A stretch of 64,000 bases of DNA from Auanema rhodensis (GCA_964057225.1 OZ059896.1:15512501-15576500), one strand, 5' to 3'; positions 49,080 through 59,879 are shown, numbered from the stretch's first letter. The notes: generated from the sequence alone by a model not told the origin. Translations and numbers: made by a program.

Positions 49080-49220
49080 AGCTTTGCGCACTGGCGATAA
49101 CGTGACCAATGAGGCTTTGCCGAGGTGCGTTTATTGCTGGTTGAAAACTTTTCCCAATTACCCGCGATATTCCCTGAAACATGGGTGATATACGCAATTT
49201 TTGAATGCCTGATAAGGCTG
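49080..49220 (+). ncRNA. U4: U4 snRNA gene, stem II variant
   Basis: Full length; GCGCACTGGCG replaces GCGCAGTGGCG in the U6-pairing region. Confidence 0.9.
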
Positions 49221-49349
49221 ATTAGCATATTATGGAAGATTGTTCCACGTGAAATGACGTCATTTTTCTCATGACGCGTCAATTTTCCAAACCAAATTAG
49301 AAGGAACGGTTGCACTCCATACATATTCCGAAAAGAAAGGTAAGCATTC

Positions 49350-49468
49350 GCTTACGACCATACCACGTTGAAAGTACGCCATCCCGTCCGATCTGGCAAG
49401 TCAAGCAACGTTGGGCCCGGTTAGTACTTGGATCGGAGACGGCTTGGGAATCCCGGGTGCCGTAAGCT
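49350..49468 (+). rRNA. 5S rRNA gene
   Basis: Full-length consensus copy. Confidence 0.95.
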
Positions 49469-49569
49469 TTTCCTTTTTCTCATATTTTCATATAGTTTAT
49501 TATCTTTAGTTACCTATATGGTATACGGTTAACTAGAAATGCTTTCGTTTTCCGAGACAACTGTTAGAC

Positions 49570-49710
49570 AGCTTTGCGCAGTGGCGATAACGTGACCAAT
49601 GAGGCTTTGCCGAGGTGCGTTTATTGCTGGTTGAAAACTTTTCCCAATTACCCGCGATATTCCCTGAAACATGGGTGATATACGCAATTTTTGAATGCCT
49701 GATAAGGCTG
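49570..49710 (+). ncRNA. U4: U4 snRNA gene
   Basis: Full-length consensus copy. Confidence 0.93.
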
Positions 49711-49839
49711 ATTAGCATATTATGGAAGATTGTTTCACGTGAAATGACGTCATTTTTCTCATGACGCGTCAATTTTCCAAACCAAATTAGAAGGAACGGT
49801 TGCACTCCATACATATTCCGAAAAGAAAGGTAAGCATTC

Positions 49840-49958
49840 GCTTACGACCATACCACGTTGAAAGTACGCCATCCCGTTCGATCTGGCAAGTCAAGCAACG
49901 TTGGGCCCGGTTAGTACTTGGATCGGAGACGGCTTGGGAATCCCGGGTGCCGTAAGCT
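49840..49958 (+). rRNA. 5S rRNA gene
   Basis: Full-length consensus copy. Confidence 0.95.
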
Positions 49959-50059
49959 TTTCCTTTTTCTCATATTTTCATATAGTTTATCATCTTTAGT
50001 TACCTATATGGTATACGGTTAACTAGAAATGCTTTCGTTTTCCGAGACAACTGTTAGAC

Positions 50060-50200
50060 AGCTTTGCGCAGTGGCGATAACGTGACCAATGAGGCTTTGC
50101 CGAGGTGCGTTTATTGCTGGTTGAAAACTTTTCCCAATTACCCGCGATATTCCCTGAAACATGGGTGATATACGCAATTTTTGAATGCCTGATAAGGCTG
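50060..50200 (+). ncRNA. U4: U4 snRNA gene
   Basis: Full-length consensus copy. Confidence 0.93.
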
Positions 50201-50329
50201 ATTAGCATATTATGGAAGATTGTTTCACGTGAAATGACGTCATTTTTCTCATGACGCGTCAATTTTCCAAACCAAATTAGAAGGAACGGTTGCACTCCAT
50301 ACATATTCCGAAAAGAAAGGTAAGCATTC

Positions 50330-50448
50330 GCTTACGACCATACCACGTTGAAAGTACGCCATCCCGTTCGATCTGGCAAGTCAAGCAACGTTGGGCCCGG
50401 TTAGTACTTGGATCGGAGACGGCTTGGGAATCCCGTGTGCCGTAAGCT
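50330..50448 (+). rRNA. 5S rRNA gene, variant
   Basis: Full length; CCCGTGTGCC variant. Confidence 0.94.
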
Positions 50449-50549
50449 TTTCCTTTTTCTCATATTTTCATATAGTTTATCATCTTTAGTTACCTATATG
50501 GTATACGGTTAACTAGAAATGCTTTCGTTTTCCGAGACAACTGTTAGAC

Positions 50550-50690
50550 AGCTTTGCGCAGTGGCGATAACGTGACCAATGAGGCTTTGCCGAGGTGCGT
50601 TTATTGCTGGTTGAAAACTTTTCCCAATTACCCGCGATATTCCCTGAAACATGGGTGATATACGCAATTTTTGAATGCCTGATAAGGCTG
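50550..50690 (+). ncRNA. U4: U4 snRNA gene
   Basis: Full-length consensus copy. Confidence 0.93.
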
Positions 50691-50819
50691 ATTAGCATAT
50701 TATGGAAGATTGTTCCACGTGAAATGACGTCATTTTTCTCATGACGCGTCAATTTTCCAAACCAAATTAGAAGGAACGGTTGCACTCCATACATATTCCG
50801 AAAAGAAAGGTAAGCATTC

Positions 50820-50938
50820 GCTTACGACCATACCACGTTGAAAGTACGCCATCCCGTTCGATCTGGCAAGTCAAGCAACGTTGGGCCGGGTTAGTACTTG
50901 GATCGGAGACGGCTTGGGAATCCCGGGTGCCGTAAGCT
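50820..50938 (+). rRNA. 5S rRNA gene, variant
   Basis: Full length; GGGCCGGGTT variant. Confidence 0.94.
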
Positions 50939-51039
50939 TTTCCTTTTTCTCATATTTTCATATAGTTTATCATCTTTAGTTACCTATATGGTATACGGTT
51001 AACTAGAAATGCTTTCGTTTTCCGAGACAACTGTTAGAC

Positions 51040-51180
51040 AGCTTTGCGCAGTGGCGATAACGTGACCAATGAGGCTTTGCCGAGGTGCGTTTATTGCTGG
51101 TTGAAAACTTTTCCCAATTACCCGCGATATTCCCTGAAACATGGGTGATATACGCAATTTTTGAATGCCTGATAAGGCTG
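51040..51180 (+). ncRNA. U4: U4 snRNA gene
   Basis: Full-length consensus copy. Confidence 0.93.
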
Positions 51181-51309
51181 ATTAGCATATTATGGAAGAT
51201 TGTTCCACGTGAAATGACGTCATTTTTCTCATGACGCGTCAATTTTCCAAACCAAATTAGAAGGAACGGTTGCACTCCATACATATTCCGAAAAGAAAGG
51301 TAAGCATTC

Positions 51310-51428
51310 GCTTACGACCATACCACGTTGAAAGTACGCCATCCCGTTCGATCTGGCAAGTCAAGCAACGTTGGGCCCGGTTAGTACTTGGATCGGAGAC
51401 GGCTTGGGAATCCCGGGTGCCGTAAGCT
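51310..51428 (+). rRNA. 5S rRNA gene
   Basis: Full-length consensus copy. Confidence 0.95.
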
Positions 51429-51529
51429 TTTCCTTTTTCTCATATTTTCATATAGTTCATCATCTTTAGTTACCTATATGGTATACGGTTAACTAGAAAT
51501 GCTTTCGTTTTCCGAGACAACTGTTAGAC

Positions 51530-51670
51530 AGCTTTGCGCAGTGGCGATAACGTGACCAATGAGGCTTTGCCGAGGTGCGTTTATTGCTGGTTGAAAACTT
51601 TTCCCAATTACCCGCGATATTCCCTGAAACATGGGTGATATACGCAATTTTTGAATGCCTGATAAGGCTG
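51530..51670 (+). ncRNA. U4: U4 snRNA gene
   Basis: Full-length consensus copy. Confidence 0.93.
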
Positions 51671-51799
51671 ATTAGTATATTATGGAAGATTGTTCCACGT
51701 GAAATGACGTCATTTTTCTCATGACGCGTCAATTTTCAAAACCAAATTAGAAGGAACGGTTGCACTCCATACATATTCCGAAAAGAAAGGTAAGCATTC

Positions 51800-51918
51800 G
51801 CTTACGACCATACCACGTTGAAAGTACGCCATCCCGTTCGATCTGGCAAGTCAAGCAACGTTGGGCCCGGTTAGTACTTGGATCGGAGACGGCTTGGGAA
51901 TCCCGGGTGCCGTAAGCT
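51800..51918 (+). rRNA. 5S rRNA gene
   Basis: Full-length consensus copy. Confidence 0.95.
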
Positions 51919-52019
51919 TTTCCTTTTTCTCATATTTTCATATAGTTTATCATCTTTAGTTACCTATATGGTATACGGTTAACTAGAAATGCTTTCGTTT
52001 TCCGAGAGAACTGTTAGAC

Positions 52020-52160
52020 AGCTTTGCGCAGTGGCGATAACGTGACCAATGAGGCTTTGCCGAGGTGCGTTTATTGCTGGTTGAAAACTTTTCCCAATTA
52101 CCCGCGATATTCCCTGAAACATGGGTGATATACGCAATTTTTGAATGCCTGATAAGGCTG
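52020..52160 (+). ncRNA. U4: U4 snRNA gene
   Basis: Full-length consensus copy. Confidence 0.93.
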
Positions 52161-52289
52161 ATTAGCATATTATGGAAGATTGTTCCACGTGAAATGACGT
52201 CATTTTTCTCATGACGCGTCAATTTTCAAAACCAAATTAGAAGGAACGGTTGCACTCCATACATATTCCGAAAAGAAAGGTAAGCATTC

Positions 52290-52408
52290 GCTTACGACCA
52301 TACCACGTTGAAAGTACGCCATCCCGTTCGATCTGGCAAGTCAAGCAACGTTGGGCCCGGTTAGTACTTGGATCGGAGACGGCTTGGGAATCCCGGGTGC
52401 CGTAAGCT
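52290..52408 (+). rRNA. 5S rRNA gene
   Basis: Full-length consensus copy. Confidence 0.95.
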
Positions 52409-52509
52409 TTTCCTTTTTCTCATATTTTCATATAGTTTATCATCTTTAGTTACCTATATGGTATACGGTTAACTAGAAATGCTTTCGTTTTCCGAGAGAA
52501 CTGTTAGAC

Positions 52510-52650
52510 AGCTTTGCGCAGTGGCGATAACGTGACCAATGAGGCTTTGCCGAGGTGCGTTTATTGCTGGTTGAAAACTTTTCCCAATTACCCGCGATAT
52601 TCCCTGAAACATGGGTGATATACGCAATTTTTGAATGCCTGATAAGGCTG
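52510..52650 (+). ncRNA. U4: U4 snRNA gene
   Basis: Full-length consensus copy. Confidence 0.93.
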
Positions 52651-52779
52651 ATTAGCATATTATGGAAGATTGTTCCACGTGAAATGACGTCATTTTTCTC
52701 ATGACGCGTCAATTTTCCAAACCAAATTAGAAGGAACGGTTGCACTCCATACATATTCCGAAAAGAAAGGTAAGCATTC

Positions 52780-52898
52780 GCTTACGACCATACCACGTTG
52801 AAAGTACGCCATCCCGTCCGATCTGGCAAGTCAAGCAACGTTGGGCCCGGTTAGTACTTGGATCGGAGACGGCTTGGGAATCCCGGGTGCCGTAAGCT
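52780..52898 (+). rRNA. 5S rRNA gene
   Basis: Full-length consensus copy. Confidence 0.95.
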
Positions 52899-52999
52899 TT
52901 TCCTTTTTCTCATATTTTCATATAGTTTATCATCTTTAGTTACCTATATGGTATACGGTTAACTAGAAATGCTTTCGTTTTCCGAGAGAACTGTTAGAC

Positions 53000-53140
53000 A
53001 GCTTTGCGCAGTGGCGATAATGTGACCAATGAGGCTTTGCCGAGGTGCGTTTATTGCTGGTTGAAAACTTTTCCCAATTACCCGCGATATTCCCTGAAAC
53101 ATGGGTGATATACGCAATTTTTGAATGCCTGATAAGGCTG
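53000..53140 (+). ncRNA. U4: U4 snRNA gene, 5' stem variant
   Basis: Full length; GATAATGTGACC replaces GATAACGTGACC, shared with the next copy. Confidence 0.91.
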
Positions 53141-53269
53141 ATTAGCATATTATGGAAGATTGTTTCACGTGAAATGACGTCATTTTTCTCATGACGCGTC
53201 AATTTTCCAAACCAAATTAGAAGGAACGGTTGCACTCCATACATATTCCGAAAAGAAAGGTAAGCATTC

Positions 53270-53388
53270 GCTTACGACCATACCACGTTGAAAGTACGCC
53301 ATCCCGTTCGATCTGGCAAGTCAAGCAACGTTGGGCCCGGTTAGTACTTGGATCGGAGACGGCTTGGGAATCCCGGGTGCCGTAAGCT
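53270..53388 (+). rRNA. 5S rRNA gene
   Basis: Full-length consensus copy. Confidence 0.95.
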
Positions 53389-53489
53389 TTTCCTTTTTCT
53401 CATATTTTCATATAGTTTATCATCTTTAGTTACCTATATGGTATACGGTTAACTAGAAATGCTTTCGTTTTCCGAGAGAACTGTTAGAC

Positions 53490-53630
53490 AGCTTTGCGCA
53501 GTGGCGATAATGTGACCAATGAGGCTTTGCCGAGGTGCGTTTATTGCTGGTTGAAAACTTTTCCCAATTACCCGCGATATTCCCTGAAACATGGGTGATA
53601 TACGCAATTTTTGAATGCCTGATAAGGCTG
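53490..53630 (+). ncRNA. U4: U4 snRNA gene, 5' stem variant
   Basis: Full length; same GATAATGTGACC change as the copy 490 bp upstream. Confidence 0.91.
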
Positions 53631-53759
53631 ATTAGCATATTATGGAAGATTGTTTCACGTGAAATGACGTCATTTTTCTCATGACGCGTCAATTTTCCAA
53701 ACCAAATTAGAAGGAACGGTTGCACTCCATACATATTCCGAAAAGAAAGGTAAGCATTC

Positions 53760-53878
53760 GCTTACGACCATACCACGTTGAAAGTACGCCATCCCGTTCG
53801 ATCTGGCAAGTCAAGCAACGTTGGGCCCGGTTAGTACTTGGATCGGAGACGGCTTGGGAATCCCGGGTGCCGTAAGCT
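53760..53878 (+). rRNA. 5S rRNA gene
   Basis: Full-length consensus copy. Confidence 0.95.
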
Positions 53879-53979
53879 TTTCCTTTTTCTCATATTTTCA
53901 TATAGTTTATCATCTTTAGTTACCTATATGGTATACGGTTAACTAGAAATGCTTTCGTTTTCCGAGAGAACTGTTAGAC

Positions 53980-54120
53980 AGCTTTGCGCAGTGGCGATAA
54001 CGTGACCAATGAGGCTTTGCCGAGGTGCGTTTATTGCTGGTTGAAAACTTTTCCCAATTACCCGCGATATTCCCTGAAACATGGGTGATATACGCAATTT
54101 TTGAATGCCTGATAAGGCTG
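53980..54120 (+). ncRNA. U4: U4 snRNA gene
   Basis: Full-length consensus copy. Confidence 0.93.
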
Positions 54121-54249
54121 ATTAGCATATTATGGAAGATTGTTCCACGTGAAATGACGTCATTTTTCTCATGACGCGTCAATTTTCAAAACCAAATTAG
54201 AAGGAACGGTTGCACTCCATACATATTCCGAAAAGAAAGGTAAGCATTC

Positions 54250-54368
54250 GCTTACGACCATACCACGTTGAAAGTACGCCATCCCGTTCGATCTGGCAAG
54301 TCAAGCAACGTTGGGCCCGGTTAGTACTTGGATCGGAGACGGCTTGGGAATCCCGGGTGCCGTAAGCT
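54250..54368 (+). rRNA. 5S rRNA gene
   Basis: Full-length consensus copy. Confidence 0.95.
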
Positions 54369-54469
54369 TTTCCTTTTTCTCATATTTTCATATAGTTTAT
54401 CATCTTTAGTTACCTATATGGTATACGGTTAACTAGAAATGCTTTCGTTTTCCGAGAGAACTGTTAGAC

Positions 54470-54610
54470 AGCTTTGCGCAGTGGCGATAACGTGACCAAT
54501 GAGGCTTTGCCGAGGTGCGTTTATTGCTGGTTGAAAACTTTTCCCAATTACCCGCGATATTCCCTGAAACATGGGTGATATACGCAATTTTTGAATGCCT
54601 GATAAGGCTG
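54470..54610 (+). ncRNA. U4: U4 snRNA gene
   Basis: Full-length consensus copy, 34 bp before element D. Confidence 0.93.
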
Positions 54611-54644
54611 ATTAGCATATTATGGAAGATTGTTCCACGTGAAA

Positions 54645-54821
54645 TGTTCCATACGTGTCCTATAAGTAGAGCTTATAAAACGGAACATTATAAAAACAAA
54701 TAGCTGACGCTACATTTGAGAAACAGGAATTCAATGCAACAATGAACGAACACTTTTTCATATTAAGTTTAATTAAAGAAAGCCCAATTCAAGCGGAACC
54801 TTGGGGAACCACCATGGAACG
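54645..54821 (+). repeat. 5' LTR of element D, deleted
   Basis: Starts TGTTCCATACGTG and ends CCATGGAACG. Compared with the 3' LTR it lacks an 18-bp hairpin segment after TAGAGC and about 220 bp between two CGGAACC repeats, including the poly(A) signal. Confidence 0.85.
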
Positions 54822-54840
54822 TGGAGGTTCCGCCGAGATT
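54822..54840 (+). promoter_or_regulatory. Primer binding site, tRNA-Gln type
   Basis: TGGAGGTTCCGCCGAGATT differs from the element A site at one base over 18 positions. Confidence 0.75.
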
Positions 54841-55436
54841 CGTCTATAACCGACGAATCTCTAAGAACCATATTTCGCTACATAAATTTAATTTTGTTGT
54901 CTTTCATACATCTAATTAAAGAATTATATTTCGATTATGCTATATGAATTTAATTTGAAATCTTTCTCTTCTTTATTTCATTCATTCAAAGAACTTTATT
55001 TTGATTTTGATTCATAAATTAATACTGAAATCTTATATACATTTATTTAAAAAGATATATTTTGAAACAACTTAATTTTGAAATTTTATATTCATTCATT
55101 TAAAAGAAACATTTCGATTTTTATCCATATTCTAAGATCTTTCATTCATTTTTGAGGAAAAACTTTGTTTATAACTATCATAAATTAATTTGAAATTCTT
55201 TTATATTTATTCATTTAAAGAAAGGTATTTCGATATTTTTTTTTCTGTCAATCTTTTCTTTTACTGTTTTTTTTAATCAAAATCTATTCTATCTCTCATA
55301 AATTTTTGTTATAAAGTTTCAAACAATTTTTGAATCAAAAATGAATTAATTTCTTTCATGAATCATCACAAAATTCATTGTTTTATATATATTAAAATTC
55401 ATTAATTTCTATTCTATCCTTTAAAATGTATTACTC

Positions 55437-55476
<40 letters not shown>

Positions 55477-56252
55477 GTACAAAACTATTCTATACTAGTC
55501 CTATATTCCTACTATATTCCTACTATATTCCTATTTTATTTTTCTTTTATCTTCTTTTAAATTTTATCTTTTTCCCTCTCTTATTACTATTATTTTTTCT
55601 CTTCTTCCTAATATAACCCAGAAAACAGCCAAATAATTTTGAAATTTTTTATCTGAATCCCGAACCTAAGATTTACAATTTTGCATTTTGATCCTAAAAG
55701 TAGCCCGTGAGAAGCAATACCAGACTGTCTCGAGAACTGAGCGGAGGCAACCACTATTTTTGATATAAGACGTACGCATTCCTGATTTTGAAGATCCCTT
55801 TTTGGTCCTATTTTTGCAAATTTGAAAATTACGACAGAATTAGTCGAGAATGAAAGTGTTAGAGTGGTCTCACCATGAAAAATCAGGGGAGCAGAATTTC
55901 GTTAAGGGAGCGATTTCTGTGATTTTTCATAGGCAAGAGAAGTCTGGGAAAGTGAATGTACGAGGCCTGAGCACCTAATCTTGTCGAAAGACTGAAAGGG
56001 AATACTGCTTAGATCACCGTCGTATATTTCACGCCTATTCGAGAGATGGGAACTTGATCCTAGAAAGGGCGCACCGGTCACAGGCCCGTGTATGTACCCG
56101 ATTGAGCAATTCTCCGTTAGAAGATTCGCTGCAGGCTGGCCCCCTAGCAAGCGTCACGCATACAACCCCATATTGCCTCTCACGTTGTATATATATTTTT
56201 ATAAGTTTCGCATCGTTGGTATAATAATTTCCTTTCCAGGAAAACCAACAAG
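54841..56252 (+). other. Leader of element D, with degenerate AT-rich repeats
   Basis: 54880-55320 holds degenerate repeats of a motif like CATTCATTTAAAGAAA...TTTCGAT. An (AT)n microsatellite occupies 55443-55472. The block 55720-55893 is conserved with the leader of element A. The leader ends with a 3' splice site TTTCCTTTCCAG at 56239, 13 nt before an ATG, matching the arrangement in A. Confidence 0.6.
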
Positions 56253-56991
56253 ATGACGGACTCGAAGAGTAAAAATCCTCCGCAGGATAAAACAAATCCA
56301 CAGAGCGCAGCCCCCCGGTAATGATACGCACGTCGAGCCAGTACTCGAGCAGAATCAAAGAAAGAGAGGACCTCCAAATGTTTATGAGCCGGACACGAAG
56401 CGCCGACCTACTGCTGCAAAGAAACCACCCGCTATACCGGGTACCCCCGCGAAAAAAAATAGGCACAACAGCTATCAAAACTTCTCGCCACGCTATTACT
56501 CTTAGTAAAATTAAAACGTCTATTAACAAACAAACTCCTAAACGCAATTCTAACGTTATCAAAAGCTCTAGCTATGTTAGCACAAATACTTCCCCTTGTA
56601 AAGATTATTCTCAAATATCATTTTCATACCCAAATACTGCTATTCTTTCTTCTCCTCTTCCTCGAAATTCACCAAACTATCAGAGAAAATAGAAGAAAAC
56701 GCAAGAAAAGAATTGTATGAGGAACGGAAGAAGGAGCCACCCACAATTAAGAAATGGAGTTCAGCACTTAAATTGGCATTGGGATTAGAAGATAATTCTC
56801 CTACAACGCCAGCAAAGCCTTATCATGTGCCGATAAGGTATCACAGCACCATACCAGTAACAGAGCCAAAGAAGAGAGTTTCGAAGAGTCAGATCCCGGA
56901 CCCAAACTTCGTGGCACCAACAGTACCAGTCATCCATAAGAAAAGACCGTCAACAGTTATTGGGACTACAAGTAAGAAGCTAGAACAATAG
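56253..56991 (+). pseudogene. Degraded Gag N-terminus of element D
   Basis: ATG 56253 opens 22 codons rich in Ser, Lys and Pro and stops at TAA 56319. Pro/Lys-rich frames of similar composition continue in other phases (about 56322-56504 and about 56660-56991), as expected for one gag N-terminal region broken by frameshifts. The position after the splice acceptor and the ACCAAC(AAG/G)ATG context match the element A gag start. No capsid core is left. Confidence 0.55.
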
Positions 56992-57356
56992 TAAAAATCC
57001 ATAATTTCTATATAAAAATCACAAAAAGTATAATAACATTTTCATAATTTTCATCTAAACTTGAACCTATATATGATTTTTTTTTCTCATTTAAGTAAGA
57101 CATAAAATTCTACACAAATTATTGTACATTTTTATTTTTTCACTCTCATAAAAATATTGTATCAATAACCAAAATTTCAAAATAAAATTATACATCATAC
57201 TTGGAATCTTTCAAAAATCACTGCAAAGTTTTAATCAACAATCTTCATCATTTTTTTTCACCTAACTGGTCAAAAAGGAGGCGACAAAAAGGAAGGAACA
57301 GACCGACCTAGTTTTAAAAAGGATAAAAAGGACAGAAAACAGTAACAAAGATAACA
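56992..57356 (+). other. AT-rich stretch with purine-rich end, element D
   Basis: No frame. From about 57270 the strand becomes purine-rich (runs of AAAAAGG) up to the ORF start at 57357. Confidence 0.5.
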
Positions 57357-57959
57357 ATGTCCACCCAACTCCCTGAAGCCGTCGAAATTCCCCTCATGAT
57401 GGCCAAAAAGAGATGGCTTTCAATTCAACTATTAGTAAGAGAATTGAAGCAGCTAGGCGCCAATACCATCGCCAACCGCCCCAGGAAAGAGAAGATCCTG
57501 AAAGAGTTAGTTCAAGGACTAACAAGAGCGAACACCAGTACTGAAACGCTCAAAATCCTATGTTACCAATACGACAAGGATCAACTGTCGGAGGTTGACC
57601 ACTGCATAGGACCATGGACCAACACAGCAGGAGTCATCCGAGATGCCATTGCTGAACTAAGGGACCAACTAGGTTATTCACCTAGTTGCGATTCACCAGA
57701 ACAGCAGACACCAAACTGGATTATTGCTGAGACCCATTCGGCCTATCAAGAATGGAGCCTGCAACATTGCAGCGAACTGCCATCCACAGAGGCAAGAAAA
57801 AGCATTTTAAATGCTCTACAAATATTTCTGGCATCACCAGCAACCACCAAGGAAGAAATGGAAAGAAAAACGGATTTATGCAACAAGACTATGGATCTTC
57901 TCCACGACCTAGGATCATCACCATTACCAGAGATACACCAGTATTATGAAGAATACTAA
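57357..57959 (+). CDS. Unknown 200-aa protein carried by element D
   Basis: ATG 57357 to TAA 57959, intact, in GC-richer sequence than its AT-rich surroundings. The product looks all-helical and soluble: basic N-terminal third, acidic C-terminus ending EEY, three Trp, no signal peptide, zinc knuckle or membrane segment. I do not recognise it and see no similarity to Gag, Env or Pol of the other elements. It is the only intact ORF of a pol-less LTR element, so it may be an accessory or structural protein or a captured host gene. Confidence 0.65.
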   Translation: MSTQLPEAVEIPLMMAKKRWLSIQLLVRELKQLGANTIANRPRKEKILKELVQGLTRANTSTETLKILCYQYDKDQLSEVDHCIGPWTNTAGVIRDAIAELRDQLGYSPSCDSPEQQTPNWIIAETHSAYQEWSLQHCSELPSTEARKSILNALQIFLASPATTKEEMERKTDLCNKTMDLLHDLGSSPLPEIHQYYEEY

Positions 57960-58162
57960 AAAGAACTTTTGAAAGATTCCCAGTATGATATATGATATAT
58001 TATTTTGTAATTACATTGTTTTCCTTTATTTTTTTCTCATAAAATTGTTCTGTATTATCAGTATTCTTTTATTTTTTGAAACATTTCATACAACTTTCAC
58101 ATTTGCATGGAATTTCACTTTCTCGATGTAGCTGAGGTCAGCTACTTTTTCGATATTAGGCA
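57960..58162 (+). other. 3' noncoding region of element D
   Basis: AT-rich, ending with an inverted repeat GTAGCTGA-GG-TCAGCTAC near 58127-58144 just before the LTR. No polypurine tract is evident. Confidence 0.45.
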
Positions 58163-58580
58163 TGTTCCATACGTGTCCTATAAGTAGAGCGATTGACAAC
58201 GTCAATCGCTTATAAAACGGAACATTATAAAAACAAATAGCTGACGCTACATTTGAGAAACAGGAATTCAATGCAACAATGAACGAACACTTTTTCATAT
58301 TAAGTTTAATTAAAGAAAGCCCAATTCAAGCGGAACCAAGTTCCGCGGACCTGATATAACCACTTTTTATGCTCGTAAGGAATACTATATAAGGTTTCCT
58401 TACGAATCCTTTGGGCTGCGACTAGGAATCATTATGTAACTTTTATTATTGTAATTTGTATACTTTATCATGAATAAACCTTTCTCTCTATACTCTTTAT
58501 CATTTATATTATATTTGGAAGAAAAGAAAGTAATTCCATGTGGTTACCCAGCCGGAACCCTGGGGAACCACCATGGAACG
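58163..58580 (+). repeat. 3' LTR of element D
   Basis: 418 bp, TGTTCCATACG to CCATGGAACG. It contains a 10-bp-stem hairpin AGCGATTGAC-AAC-GTCAATCGCT at about 58188-58210, a TATA-like TATAAAACGG, and AATAAACCTTT at 58473. Confidence 0.85.
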
Positions 58581-58679
58581 GAAATGACGTCATTTTTCTC
58601 ATGACGCGTCAATTTTCCAAACCAAATTAGAAGGAACGGTTGCACTCCATACATATTCCGAAAAGAAAGGTAAGCATTC

Positions 58680-58798
58680 GCTTACGACCATACCACGTTG
58701 AAAGTACGCCATCCCGTCCGATCTGGCAAGTCAAGCAACGTTGGGCCCGGTTAGTACTTGGATCGGAGACGGCTTGGGAATCCCGGGTGCCGTAAGCT
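58680..58798 (+). rRNA. 5S rRNA gene
   Basis: Full-length consensus copy, 99 bp after element D. Confidence 0.95.
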
Positions 58799-58899
58799 TT
58801 TCCTTTTTCTCATATTTTCATATAGTTTATCATCTTTAGTTACCTATATGGTATACGGTTAACTAGAAATGCTTTCGTTTTCCGAGAGAACTGTTAGAC

Positions 58900-59040
58900 A
58901 GCTTTGCGCAGTGGCGATAACGTGACCAATGAGGCTTTGCCGAGGTGCGTTTATTGCTGGTTGAAAACTTTTCCCAATTACCCGCGATATTCCCTGAAAC
59001 ATGGGTGATATACGCAATTTTTGAATGCCTGATAAGGCTG
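58900..59040 (+). ncRNA. U4: U4 snRNA gene
   Basis: Full-length consensus copy. Confidence 0.93.
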
Positions 59041-59169
59041 ATTAGCATATTATGGAAGATTGTTCCACGTGAAATGACGTCATTTTTCTCATGACGCGTC
59101 AATTTTCCAAACCAAATTAGAAGGAACGGTTGCACTCCATACATATTCCGAAAAGAAAGGTAAGCATTC

Positions 59170-59288
59170 GCTTACGACCATACCACGTTGAAAGTACGCC
59201 ATCTCGTTCGATCTGGCAAGTCAAGCAACGTTGGGCCCGGTTAGTACTTGGATCGGAGACGGCTTGGGAATCCCGGGTGCCGTAAGCT
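59170..59288 (+). rRNA. 5S rRNA gene, variant
   Basis: Full length; CATCTCGTTCG variant. Confidence 0.94.
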
Positions 59289-59389
59289 TTTCCTTTTTCT
59301 CATATTTTCATATAGTTTATCATCTTTAGTTACCTATATGGTATACGGTTAACTAGAAATGCTTTCGTTTTCCGAGAAAACTGTTAGAC

Positions 59390-59530
59390 AGCTTTGCGCA
59401 GTGGCGATAACGTGACCAATGAGGCTTTGCCGAGGTGCGTTTATTGCTGGTTGAAAACTTTTCCCAAATACCCGCGATATTCCCTGAAACATGGGTGATA
59501 TACGCAATTTTTGAATGCCTGATAAGGCTG
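59390..59530 (+). ncRNA. U4: U4 snRNA gene, variant
   Basis: Full length; CCCAAATACCCG replaces CCCAATTACCCG. Confidence 0.92.
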
Positions 59531-59659
59531 ATTAGCATATTATGGAAGATTGTTCCACGTGAAATGACGTCATTTTTCTCATGACGCGTCAATTTTCAAA
59601 ACCAAATTAGAAGGAACGGTTGCACTCCATACATATTCCGAAAAGAAAGGTAAGCATTC

Positions 59660-59778
59660 GCTTACGACCATACCACGTTGAAAGTACGCCATCCCGTTCG
59701 ATCTGGCAAGTCAAGCAACGTTGGGCCCGGTTAGTACTTGGATCGGAGACGGCTTGGGAATCCCGGGTGCCGTAAGCT
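59660..59778 (+). rRNA. 5S rRNA gene
   Basis: Full-length consensus copy. Confidence 0.95.
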
Positions 59779-59879
59779 TTTCCTTTTTCTCATATTTTCA
59801 TATAGTTTATCATCTTTAGTTACCTATATGGTATACGGTTAACTAGAAATGCTTTCGTTTTCCGAGAGAACTGTTAGAC

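Larger units (their letters stand above)
43391..54644 (+). repeat. 5S-U4 tandem array, segment IV
   Basis: The longest segment: 23 full-length 5S and 23 U4 genes in 490-bp units, except one 471-bp unit near 44199-44670. Units with TTTCACG and TTCCACG spacer variants alternate over long stretches, consistent with amplification of dimers. It starts at the element C target site and ends at the nearly identical element D target site. Confidence 0.96.
54645..58580 (+). mobile_element. Element D: LTR element without pol, leader shared with element A
   Basis: LTRs at 54645-54821 (177 bp, internally deleted) and 58163-58580 (418 bp), target duplication GAAA (54641-54644 and 58581-58584) and a tRNA-Gln-type primer site. 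Inside are a long leader, a broken gag-like start and one intact 200-codon ORF, but no protease, RT, RNase H or integrase. This is a non-autonomous element, probably moved by enzymes of the A/C type. Confidence 0.85.

Noticed and set aside
54841..55700. Possible satellite repeat
   Set aside because: The CATTCATTTAAAG-like motif recurs but is too degenerate and irregular to call a satellite; kept as AT-rich leader sequence.
56035..56562. 175-codon minus-strand frame in element D
   Set aside because: It spans the gag splice acceptor and broken gag start in antisense and shows no domain or neighbouring signal.
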